A stretch of 7,677 bases of DNA, from contig JAEEKU010000106.1 in NCBI GenBank assembly GCA_016282555.1, forward strand, positions 1 to 7,677. Direction: 5' to 3'. The position numbers and the translations under genes were made by a program. Below the pieces are notes generated by a model. It was given only the letters and a program-made list of their open reading frames with translations, was not told the DNA's origin and did no database searches. The DNA comes from Methanomassiliicoccaceae archaeon. Lineage in GTDB: Archaea; Thermoplasmatota; Thermoplasmata; Methanomassiliicoccales; Methanomethylophilaceae. Positions 1 to 6,857 of this stretch are shown piece after piece. Each line of letters opens with the position of its first letter. Position 1 is the first letter of the stretch.

Positions 1-1532
1 AGTACGTGGAGCTCGTGGCGCTGTGCTCGGATCATCCCGGGCTGATCGGGTATTTCAACAGCCACCGCCCCGCTCCGCCCGCGGACGTCAGCGTTTCCCG
101 CAGCGGGGACGGCAACATCCTGATTTCGATGGGAGCGCCTCCGCCCGCGGATACCACTTACCTCATAATCCGCAAGGCGGGCTCCTCTCCCCTGAGCGAG
201 AAGGACGGGGAACAGGTAGCCGAAACCAGAGACGCGGAATACACCGACCGCGGAATGTCTTTCGGAACGGAATACCGTTACGCGGTATACTCCAGACGCT
301 GGGGCGTGACTTCCGCGTCCGCCGCGCTGTCCGGGCCGATCACGGTTTTCGCCGACGTGACGGACGCTTCCGCATCCCCCTCCGGAGAGGGAGCCCGTCT
401 GGATTACAGGGTTCCCAGAGGATGCAGCAGAATCCTCATTTTCAGAAAAGAGGGATCGGATCCGCCGGTCTCCGGAGTGCCGTACGCGGATAACGGAACC
501 AAGAGCTTCTTTACGGACAGGGACGTCAGGGACGGAAGCGTCTATTATTACAGAATCGTTCCGGAGTACTCCGGAAACAGAGCCGTGCCCTACAGAACCG
601 GAGGCGCGGCGGTAGTGTTCAAACCGAGGCCTCCTCCGGAACCGGTGAAGGATCTCTCGGTTTCATTCTCCGGCGGCATGTTTTCCGCGAAATTCACATC
701 GGAAGAGGAGCCGGAGCTCTACATTTCCGATCCGTCCGTCAATCTCGGCATGTCCTCCTGCGCCGTTTCGGATCTGAACCGCAGCGCCAGACGTTTAGGC
801 GGGATAATAAAGAATTACGACGGAACCCGCTCGTTCTCTCTGCCGCCGGGATCCGCCGGAATCGTTTACGCCGTGATCACGGCCGGAGGAACCGCGATAA
901 TCGGAAACGGAGCGTTCGTCTCGACCCTTTCCGACGCTTCCGATATAAGGACAACAATGGACGGAAGCGTCTGCAGCATCACGTTCTCCTGGCCGGCGGG
1001 CTGCGATAAAGTCAGGATAGTGATGAAACCGGACGTCTATCCCGGCAGCTTTTCGGACGGAGAAGCCGACGAGTACATACTTCTGGAGAAGTACACGCGC
1101 GACGGAAACGCCAGATTCAAGGTTCCGTTTCAGAGGACCTGCGCCAGGCTGTTCTGCGTTTACCCCGGAGGATACTCCCAGGGAATTCCTCTGGCGCTGT
1201 TCTCCAGAACCGATCTTCCGGAAATAAGGTACTCCTTCGCCTACTCGCTCTTCGGCAGAAAATGCACCTGCAGGATATCGGTTCCGGAAGATCTCGGAAC
1301 GCTGCCGGCCATGATACTCAGGGGACATGACAAATCGATGCCCACGAAGACTTCTCTGGGAAAGACTCTGGAGGAGATTCCCGAGCAGAAGCTGCGGGGA
1401 TCCGGCCTCGCCGTCCCCGTGAGCTCCCCCGCGAAGAATATGAAACTGTTTTTAGCCGACGCGGAAGACAACAACCGGTACAGGCTCATCCATCCGGTGC
1501 GACGTCACTCCGGTTTTCCGATGCAGCGGTAA
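1..1532 (+). CDS. Multi-domain fibronectin-III-like repeat protein, 5' end missing
   Basis: The frame (codons starting at base 3) is open from the left edge to a TAA at 1530-1532. A GTG at base 6 could serve as a start, but the first residues (VELVALCSDHPGLIGYF) read like the end of a preceding helical domain, so I treat the gene as truncated by the window. Numbering from that GTG, about 508 residues are visible. They form tandem beta-sandwich-like units at about 26-115, 117-207, 212-305, 306-400 and 405-497. The first two are clearly related: each has YLIIRKAGS or ILIFRKEGS, then a TDR motif, then YRYAVYS or YYYRIVP, the G-x-Y-x-Y-x-V pattern of FnIII strands. Nine scattered cysteines and no membrane segment are visible, so an intracellular location is plausible. 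The 3' end overlaps the oppositely oriented GrpE-like gene by 28 bases. From memory, similar proteins occur near accessory Hsp70/GrpE genes in bacteria; a scaffold or client-binding role is inference. Confidence 0.72.
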   Translation, partial: YVELVALCSDHPGLIGYFNSHRPAPPADVSVSRSGDGNILISMGAPPPADTTYLIIRKAGSSPLSEKDGEQVAETRDAEYTDRGMSFGTEYRYAVYSRRWGVTSASAALSGPITVFADVTDASASPSGEGARLDYRVPRGCSRILIFRKEGSDPPVSGVPYADNGTKSFFTDRDVRDGSVYYYRIVPEYSGNRAVPYRTGGAAVVFKPRPPPEPVKDLSVSFSGGMFSAKFTSEEEPELYISDPSVNLGMSSCAVSDLNRSARRLGGIIKNYDGTRSFSLPPGSAGIVYAVITAGGTAIIGNGAFVSTLSDASDIRTTMDGSVCSITFSWPAGCDKVRIVMKPDVYPGSFSDGEADEYILLEKYTRDGNARFKVPFQRTCARLFCVYPGGYSQGIPLALFSRTDLPEIRYSFAYSLFGRKCTCRISVPEDLGTLPAMILRGHDKSMPTKTSLGKTLEEIPEQKLRGSGLAVPVSSPAKNMKLFLADAEDNNRYRLIHPVRRHSGFPMQR

Positions 1533-2119
1533 ACCTTCACCTTCTCCGGAATCAGAACCTTGTCGTCAAGAATATATCCAGAGCTCACGACGTCGGCTAT
1601 GGTCTTGTTAAGATCCGGATCATCGGTATCAATGATCTTGATCTTGTTGTGGCGCGGATATTCGTATGCGGTGCCGGCTTCATCGCGGAATCTGACCGCG
1701 CCGTTCATGACGAGGATCTCCTCCAGCATGTCTCCGAAGCTTTCGACGGCGTCTATCGCGTCATCGACCGTCATGGTATCCCTTCCGGACTGCATCCTGC
1801 CCAGCATATCGGCGGCCGTCTCCCTGACGCTGGCGATCTTGACCAGAAGGGAGCGGACGGCGGAAACCCTGATGTCGGCCATCTGGCTTTTCATATTGCT
1901 CTCGAAATGGGCGAGGACCTCGCTGGACATCATTCTGTCCGAGAATACCGATGCGAGATGATCCATTTTCGACGATAATTCGTCTATTCTGGCTTCCAGA
2001 GGCGCCGCGTCCGCGGAGGGCGCATCGCTCTCGGCTGCTTCCGTCACGGGAAGAATTTCCTGCTCCTCCGTCCGGGTCTGCTCCTCCGGGGCGCCGCTGT
2101 TTTCCTGTATTTCGTCCAT
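1505..2119 (-). CDS. GrpE-like nucleotide exchange factor, divergent
   Basis: This 204-residue protein has the GrpE layout. An acidic, low-complexity N-terminus (1-40) is followed by a helical, coiled-coil-like middle (about 41-140). The C-terminal beta domain (about 155-198) contains TDDPDLNKTIADVV, then SGYILDDKVLIPEKVKVYR, matching the family pattern T-hydrophobic-x-x-V-x-x-x-GY-x-L-x-x-(K/R)-V-L-x-P-x-x-V-x-V. GrpE releases ADP from Hsp70 (DnaK). Here no dnaK or dnaJ lies beside it, and the middle is more divergent than in housekeeping GrpE, suggesting a specialised paralogue. I chose the ATG at 2119 (MDEIQENSG). A TTG at 2134 would extend it by five residues, but a TTATAA box at 2140-2145 sits about 24 bases before the ATG and no Shine-Dalgarno is present, which fits a leaderless transcript. 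It follows the Nudix gene by 26 bases and ends inside the convergent FnIII gene. Confidence 0.75.
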   Translation of the reverse strand: MDEIQENSGAPEEQTRTEEQEILPVTEAAESDAPSADAAPLEARIDELSSKMDHLASVFSDRMMSSEVLAHFESNMKSQMADIRVSAVRSLLVKIASVRETAADMLGRMQSGRDTMTVDDAIDAVESFGDMLEEILVMNGAVRFRDEAGTAYEYPRHNKIKIIDTDDPDLNKTIADVVSSGYILDDKVLIPEKVKVYRCIGKPE

Positions 2120-2139
2120 GAGAGCGTATCGCAAGCGGA

Positions 2140-2145
2140 TTATAA
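2140..2145 (-). promoter_or_regulatory. TATA-like box of the GrpE-like gene
   Basis: TTATAA, directly after the Nudix stop codon (TAG at 2146-2148) and centred about 24 bases upstream of the ATG at 2119. This is the expected archaeal distance for transcription starting at or next to the start codon. No Shine-Dalgarno lies between the box and the ATG. The gene may therefore have its own promoter in addition to read-through from flpA and the Nudix gene. Confidence 0.45.
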
Positions 2146-2493
2146 CTAATCTGCCATGCGCCGGCGCCCGTTCCCGCCCGGATCCCCGCTTTCAGGAGAA
2201 CAGACGACGGAACGCGCCCAGGCGACCGTATCGAGATATTCATCTTTCGGAAAAGCGAGAACTTCTGGAAGATCGGTGAAAATCTCCGAATTCATTTCAC
2301 AGGCGTCCCCGGTCTTCTCCCCGAGCACGGCGGCGCAGACGTGGCAATGCCCCAGATCCCTTACGGCTCTGATCTCTATCTCGTAACCGGACTCCTCCAT
2401 GAACTCGCGGACAGCCGTCTCTTCCGGAGTCTCTCCCTCCTCGCAGTGGCCCCCGGGCATCTCCCATCCGCCGCGGCGGGGATTCCAGACCAT
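2146..2493 (-). CDS. Nudix hydrolase, start uncertain
   Basis: Nudix enzymes cleave nucleoside diphosphates linked to another moiety, using Mg2+. The complete Nudix box G-x5-E-x7-REuxEExGu is present at residues 15-37 (GHCEEGE, then REFMEESGY), with the catalytic EE pair at 33-34. Counted from the only ATG the product is 115 residues and starts immediately before the box (MVWNPRRGGWEMPGG), shorter than usual (about 130-150). The same frame is open upstream to an in-frame TGA at 2578-2580 and encodes GGTARTAYAIAFRGDGFL, a convincing first Nudix beta strand, but this stretch has no ATG, GTG or TTG. The ATG overlaps the flpA stop as TGATG, so translation is probably coupled. The last 15 or so residues are a Gly/Arg-rich tail without family resemblance. 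The substrate cannot be predicted; sanitation of oxidised nucleotides or RNA-cap-like chemistry are only family possibilities. Confidence 0.85.
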   Translation of the reverse strand: MVWNPRRGGWEMPGGHCEEGETPEETAVREFMEESGYEIEIRAVRDLGHCHVCAAVLGEKTGDACEMNSEIFTDLPEVLAFPKDEYLDTVAWARSVVCSPESGDPGGNGRRRMAD

Positions 2494-3200
2494 CAGGAAA
2501 CCGTCTCCCCTGAAAGCGATCGCGTACGCCGTTCTCGCGGTTCCTCCCTCCTGAATACGATCATCTCGTGGGATTTCTCATACGGCTCCAGAGATCTGGC
2601 GTCGAGTATCTCGAATCCCCTTCCGGCGATGGTTTTCTCCGATTCCCTGAAAATGCTCTCCGGAGAGGCTGTGACGTCTTCGGATCTGGCTTTGATGGCC
2701 AGCATGCCGTATTTCGCGTTGAACGCGTCCATATTGCCGCAGATTATCTCCGCCTGCCTCTTCTGAGCCACGTCCTGATAGACGATATCGACCGAATCCG
2801 CGAACGCCGAATATCCGCCGGGATCCGTAGCGTCCCCCAGCACCGGAAGGAGGTTCCTGCGCGCGGAGCAGGTGCTGACCAGCTCTCTGAACATCCTCTG
2901 CGAAATTTCCACGCACAGAACCTTTCCCTCCGAACATATATCTCCCACATGCGACGGCGTCGTCCCGCTGGATGCCCCCAGATACAGGACCGTGCTGTCT
3001 TTTCTGAACGGAAACTGTTTTCCGCCGAGAGCCAGGTACGCCGAGAGCTTGCTTCTGCGGGGATCCCATTCCCGGTACTCCTTCCCCTTCGAAGATACAA
3101 GTCTCTCCCCGTACACCCTTTTGCCGGGACACAGGGATTCGGTGTAGAGACGGCCCCTTTCCGTAAAAACCATGCCGGGAGCGAAATCCAGAGTTTCCAT
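2493..3200 (-). CDS. flpA: Fibrillarin-like rRNA/tRNA 2'-O-methyltransferase
   Basis: This is the SAM-dependent methyltransferase of archaeal C/D-box sRNPs. Guided by the sRNA and assembled with Nop5 and L7Ae, it 2'-O-methylates rRNA and tRNA. At 235 residues it is near the usual 227-230. Diagnostic segments in order: VYGERL (29-34), YREWDPRRSKLSAYL (42-56), SAM motif I VLYLGASSGTTPSHV (71-85), acidic motif II VLCVEIS (94-100), VDIVYQDVAQKRQAEI (137-152) and LAIKAR (167-172). The family's K-D-K-E catalytic set is available as K40, D143, K170 and a glutamate near 205-208. After EPYEKSHEMIVFRRE, where relatives usually end, an extra charged tail of about 17 residues continues to the TGA; this tail is encoded over the Nudix N-terminal strand in another frame. 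The gene lies 11 bases after the second ABC gene, with a GAGG at 3210-3213 nine bases before its ATG. The usual neighbour nop5 is absent. Confidence 0.95.
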   Translation of the reverse strand: METLDFAPGMVFTERGRLYTESLCPGKRVYGERLVSSKGKEYREWDPRRSKLSAYLALGGKQFPFRKDSTVLYLGASSGTTPSHVGDICSEGKVLCVEISQRMFRELVSTCSARRNLLPVLGDATDPGGYSAFADSVDIVYQDVAQKRQAEIICGNMDAFNAKYGMLAIKARSEDVTASPESIFRESEKTIAGRGFEILDARSLEPYEKSHEMIVFRREEPRERRTRSLSGETVS

Positions 3201-3209
3201 TTATACCAG

Positions 3210-3213
3210 CCTC
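3210..3213 (-). promoter_or_regulatory. Ribosome binding site of flpA
   Basis: GAGG overlaps the stop codon of the upstream ABC gene (TGAGG) and ends nine bases before the flpA ATG. It supports both the chosen flpA start and translational coupling to the ABC exporter genes. Confidence 0.5.
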
Positions 3214-5053
3214 ATGAGCAGTTTTCGAACTGGCTGCCGTACAGGTTCGCATAGAATCCTTTCTTCTCCAGCAGCTCCTCGTGGGTACCCGTCTCTATAA
3301 TCTTGCCGCTCTTCATCACGATGATCCTGTCGCAGTCGAGAATCGTGGAGAGACGGTGCGCAATTATGAACGACGTCTTGCCTTCCGTCAGTTTCCCGAT
3401 GGCGTTCTGGATCACCTTCTCGGTGCGGGTATCTATCGAGCTCGTAGCCTCGTCGAATATCACCAGCGGAGCGTCGGAGAGCAGAGCGCGGGCGATGGTG
3501 AGCTGCTGCTTCTGTCCGGCGGAAATGCCGCCCGAATCCCCGAGATATGTATCGTAACCGCTCGGCAAGCTCCGGATGAAATCGTGTATTCCGGCGGATC
3601 TGCAGGCTTCTTCGACCTGCTCCCTGCCGTTCCCCTCTCTGTTGAATATAATATTCTCCTCGATCGTCCCGCTGAAGAGCCACGCGTCCTGAAGCACCAT
3701 GGAGAATAAGGAATGGACCTGATCCCTCCTCATATCTTTGGTGGAGATTCCGTCGATCAGAATATCTCCGCTGTCCGTCTCGTAAAATCTCATGAGGAGA
3801 TTGATTACGGTGGTCTTGCCCGCGCCGGTAGGCCCTACGATGGCGATCTTCTGCCCGTGCTTTACTTTCATCGAGAAATCGTGAAGAACCTCCACGCCCT
3901 CGATGTAGCCGAACGACACGTTTCTGAACTCCACGTCTCCCCTGACCTCCCCAATGTCGACGGATTTGGAGGATTCGTCGTCCATTTCCGGGGCGTAAAG
4001 GAGATCGAATATGCGTTCGGACGAGGCGGCGAGAGACTGGAGAGATGAAATAGTCTCAGAAATCGAAAGCAGGGGGAAACTGAACATCCTGACGTAAAGA
4101 ATGAACGCGATGATCACTCCGTAAGTGATCTGGCCGCTGATTATCATCATGGATCCGACCACGCACACTATGACGTACCCCAGATTCCCTATGAATCCCA
4201 TGATCTGCGGAATCGCGCTGGAGATGAACCGGGATTTGTACACGCTTTTGTAAAGATCGTCGTTAATCCCTTCGAAGCGCCCTCTGCATTCGTCCTCGTT
4301 GCTGTACGCGCTTACGATCTTGTGCCCGTAATACACTTCCTCCACGAGGCCGTTCATGGCGCCCAGATCCTTGGACTGGCGAAGGAAGTACTTGTGCGTC
4401 CTGCTTATCACGGTGCGCATGCACAGGAATCCCAGCATAGGGGGTATGACGCAGATCGCGGCGAGGAACGCGTTGGTGTAGAACATCATGACCAGGCTTC
4501 CCACCAGCGTGGTGACCGCCACGGCGAGCATGCTGAACGACGATCCGCAATGATTTCCGACGGTGTCGGCATCGTTGGTCAGACGGCTCATCACGTCCCC
4601 GGTGTTGCTGTTGTCGTAGAAATTCAGCGGGAGAAGGCTGATCTTATGTATCAGATCCCTGCGGAGACCGTTGGCCACCTTCTCGGAGGTTGATGTGATA
4701 ATATAATGCTGCAGAGAGCCGAACAGAATGCTGAACAGATAGAGGATCGCCGCGGAAAGAGCCATCGCCGCCACGGCCTGAGCGTCTATAGCCCCGTCTT
4801 CGATTCCGTCGTAGATCTCGTCTGAAATCCCTCTGATGAACTGGGGGCCTATGGTTCCCAGCACGGAGCCGGCGATCGAAAGAATGACTCCCGCGAAAAT
4901 AGCCCATTTGTATCTTCCGAGATACGAGAACAGAGCCGAAATGGATTTTCCGAAGTTCTTAGGCTTCTCTTTTCTGAACCACGGGGTATTCACTCCGCTC
5001 TTTTCCCTTCCGGGAGCGAGCTTTCCGCCTTTGCGTTCGGCTTCTTCCGCCAT
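3212..5053 (-). CDS. ABC exporter half-transporter, catalytically competent subunit of a heterodimer
   Basis: A 613-residue ABC type I exporter: cytoplasmic N-terminal extension (1-35), six predicted membrane helices (about 48-335) and a C-terminal ATPase domain. Visible motifs are Walker A GPTGAGKTT (407-415), Q-loop Q455, Walker B VIFDE (531-535) with catalytic E535, D-loop SSID, and H-loop H566 in FIIAHRLSTI. The ABC signature is ISAGQ (510-514) instead of LSGGQ. In heterodimeric exporters such as TM287/288, BmrCD and LmrCD, the subunit that keeps the catalytic Glu and His carries the altered signature, because that signature completes the partner's inactive site. This subunit therefore pairs with the product of the overlapping upstream gene. 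GGAGG at 5061-5065, seven bases before the ATG at 5053, fixes the start even though it overlaps the upstream gene by 64 bases. Substrate unknown: drugs, lipids or peptides are all possible for this family. Confidence 0.93.
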   Translation of the reverse strand: MAEEAERKGGKLAPGREKSGVNTPWFRKEKPKNFGKSISALFSYLGRYKWAIFAGVILSIAGSVLGTIGPQFIRGISDEIYDGIEDGAIDAQAVAAMALSAAILYLFSILFGSLQHYIITSTSEKVANGLRRDLIHKISLLPLNFYDNSNTGDVMSRLTNDADTVGNHCGSSFSMLAVAVTTLVGSLVMMFYTNAFLAAICVIPPMLGFLCMRTVISRTHKYFLRQSKDLGAMNGLVEEVYYGHKIVSAYSNEDECRGRFEGINDDLYKSVYKSRFISSAIPQIMGFIGNLGYVIVCVVGSMMIISGQITYGVIIAFILYVRMFSFPLLSISETISSLQSLAASSERIFDLLYAPEMDDESSKSVDIGEVRGDVEFRNVSFGYIEGVEVLHDFSMKVKHGQKIAIVGPTGAGKTTVINLLMRFYETDSGDILIDGISTKDMRRDQVHSLFSMVLQDAWLFSGTIEENIIFNREGNGREQVEEACRSAGIHDFIRSLPSGYDTYLGDSGGISAGQKQQLTIARALLSDAPLVIFDEATSSIDTRTEKVIQNAIGKLTEGKTSFIIAHRLSTILDCDRIIVMKSGKIIETGTHEELLEKKGFYANLYGSQFENCS

Positions 5054-6831
5054 CGGACCGCCTCCGCCGCGTTCTGGGAAGCCGCAAGCTCGTAATATTC
5101 GGGACAGCTTCTCAGGAGATCCCTGTGCTTTCCTTTTCCGACTATTCTTCCCCGATCGAGAACCAGAATCTCGTCAGCGTCCATGATCGTTCCGACCCTC
5201 TGCGCGACGATGATCTTGGTGACTCCCTCCATCTCCCTGCGGAGAGAGGATCTCAGTTCGAAATCCGTCTTGTAATCGAGAGCGGAGAACGTATCGTCTA
5301 AAATCAGTATTTCCGGGGACCTGCAGAGGGCGCGGGCGATGGAAACGCGCTGCTTCTGCCCTCCGGACAGGTTCTTCCCATGCTGCGATATGACCGACTG
5401 CTCCTTATCCGGAAGCTCCGAGACGAAATCTTCGGCCTGCGCTATGCGGAGAGCCCTCCAGACGTCCTCTTCCGTCCTTCCCTCGGATCCGTATCCGTAG
5501 TTCACGTTCATACCGACGGATCCAGAAAAGATTATGGCGGACTGGGAGACGTATCCCAGTCTGGTGCGGAGAGATTTCAGGGTGTATTCTTTAACGTCCA
5601 GCCCGTCGACCAGAACCTCCCCCTCCGCGGCATCGTAAAACCTGGCGATGAGATTGACGAGCGTTGTCTTTCCGGATCCGGTGGTCCCGATGATAGCCAG
5701 AGTCTCTCCCTTCCCCACCGAGAACGATATTCCCTCGAGAACCTTCGACGAAGAGTCCGGATACGAGAACGAAACGTTTCTGAATTCGACGGTTCCGGTT
5801 TCGGGACCCTCCGTTTTATCGCCGTCGCGGATCCCGGGAACGGTGTCGACCACTTCCTCCACCCTTCTGATTCCCACGGTGGTGCGCGGAAGCATCCTCA
5901 GGATTCCGAAGACCTGCATGAACGCGGATAAGACCATGGTAGCATACGACGTGAACACGATCATATCCGAGAACAGAAGAAGCTGGGTCTCTTCGAGGGA
6001 TGCGGCCGCTATCAGAGACATTCCCACCCAGTAGATCCCGATCGTGACGAAATTCATCATGGACTGGGCGATCGGCATGGTCGGCGCCATGATTCTGGCG
6101 GCCGAGAGGTTGTTCTCCAGAAGATTGTCGTTAGCCTTGGCGAATTTTCCTTCCTGATGCTCTTCGGCGTTGAAGGCGCGGATAACCCTGATCCCGTCTA
6201 TGATCTCTCTGGTCTCGCGGTTGACGTCGTCCGTAAGCCACTGGATCTTCTCGAACCTCTTTCTCGCGTAGTGGAGCGAGATGCTCATCACGACCACCAG
6301 AACCGCGATTCCCGCGACGGTTACCGCGGTCCATTCTATCGAAGAGCCGTATATCTTGGAGATCGCCCAGACGGCGAGGATGGGACATTTTATAGTAGCC
6401 TGAAGACCCCTCGCGATGAAATTCTGGATCTGGGTGACGTCGTTGGTCGAACGCGTTATGAGGCTCGCGGCGGAGAACCTGTCTATATCTGCGACGGAAA
6501 AGGACTGGACTTTGTCGAACAGCTCGGTGCGTATATTCTTCCCGACGGAGGCGGACATGTTGGCCAGAACGAATCCGGCCATGACGGAGAGGAGAAGGCT
6601 TACAAGAGCGCACCCTATCATCGCCCAGCCGTTCTGGATCACGGTATCCGTGTCCTCCAGCAGGAAAGAATCGGTGATCGCCTCCATATACTCCGGGATC
6701 CTGATATCCATCCAGATCTGAGCCAGAACCAGTACCGCCGTCAGACTGATCAGCAGCCAGTTTCTAGCTTTAAAGAATCTCGTTAACATCCGGCGTATCC
6801 TCTCCCGCAACGCTGCATTTCTCCGTATCAT
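4990..6831 (-). CDS. ABC exporter half-transporter, degenerate-site subunit of a heterodimer
   Basis: Also 613 residues, with a type I exporter membrane domain (about 22-315) and an ATPase domain (about 345-588). Motifs are Walker A GTTGSGKTT (382-390), Q-loop Q430, canonical signature LSGGQ (488-492) and Walker B ILILD (508-512). Two catalytic residues are changed: the Glu after Walker B is Asp (D513), and the H-loop His is Gln (IVAQRVGTI, Q544). This is the hallmark of the subunit holding the non-hydrolytic site in TM287/288-type heterodimers, and it mirrors the complementary changes in the next gene. A basic, hydrophilic tail (about 590-613) lies in the region overlapping that gene. The start is either the ATG at 6831 or, perhaps better, the ATG at 6789 (MLTRFFKARNWLL). 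The latter has GAGAGG nine bases upstream and matches where relatives begin. No regulator gene is adjacent. Confidence 0.92.
   Translation of the reverse strand: MIRRNAALRERIRRMLTRFFKARNWLLISLTAVLVLAQIWMDIRIPEYMEAITDSFLLEDTDTVIQNGWAMIGCALVSLLLSVMAGFVLANMSASVGKNIRTELFDKVQSFSVADIDRFSAASLITRSTNDVTQIQNFIARGLQATIKCPILAVWAISKIYGSSIEWTAVTVAGIAVLVVVMSISLHYARKRFEKIQWLTDDVNRETREIIDGIRVIRAFNAEEHQEGKFAKANDNLLENNLSAARIMAPTMPIAQSMMNFVTIGIYWVGMSLIAAASLEETQLLLFSDMIVFTSYATMVLSAFMQVFGILRMLPRTTVGIRRVEEVVDTVPGIRDGDKTEGPETGTVEFRNVSFSYPDSSSKVLEGISFSVGKGETLAIIGTTGSGKTTLVNLIARFYDAAEGEVLVDGLDVKEYTLKSLRTRLGYVSQSAIIFSGSVGMNVNYGYGSEGRTEEDVWRALRIAQAEDFVSELPDKEQSVISQHGKNLSGGQKQRVSIARALCRSPEILILDDTFSALDYKTDFELRSSLRREMEGVTKIIVAQRVGTIMDADEILVLDRGRIVGKGKHRDLLRSCPEYYELAASQNAAEAVRWRKKPNAKAESSLPEGKRAE
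5061..5065 (-). promoter_or_regulatory. Ribosome binding site of the second ABC gene
   Basis: GGAGG inside the 3' part of the upstream ABC gene, seven bases before the ATG at 5053. It supports a genuine start within the upstream coding region, and hence the unusually long 64-base gene overlap. Confidence 0.6.
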
Positions 6832-6840
6832 CGGAAACAG

Positions 6841-6857
6841 ATAAAAACATTATATCC
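6841..6857 (-). promoter_or_regulatory. Possible TATA box region of the ABC-flpA operon
   Basis: Read on the minus strand this is GGATATAATGTTTTTAT. Archaeal transcription begins about 25 bases after the TATA centre, so from GATATAA a start near 6826-6830 is expected. That is just past the ATG at 6831 and would leave a short leader before the alternative ATG at 6789. This is the only AT-rich element close to the operon start; the stronger TATA match at 7120-7133 is about 290 bases away. Confidence 0.35.

Noticed and set aside
795..1328. Open frame of 177 codons antisense to the FnIII gene
   Set aside because: Arg/Gly/Ser-rich composition typical of a shadow of the GC-rich plus-strand gene, with no recognisable motif.
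1560..1961. Plus-strand open frames opposite the GrpE-like gene
   Set aside because: The minus frame carries the conserved GrpE C-terminal domain; the plus frames show only reflected composition.
2568..3254. Long open frames on both strands over flpA (228 codons on plus, 224 and 118 on minus)
   Set aside because: flpA explains this DNA fully with all fibrillarin motifs; the others are out-of-frame readings of it.
460..5680. Many GGATCC and TCCGGA strings scattered through the window
   Set aside because: They fall in coding sequence as Gly-Ser, Ser-Gly or Asp-Pro codon pairs and follow the genome's codon preference; positions show no periodicity.
6157..6786. 209-codon plus-strand frame opposite the first ABC gene
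   Set aside because: Rich in Asp, Gly and Arg with no domain signal, exactly antisense to conserved ABC membrane-domain sequence.
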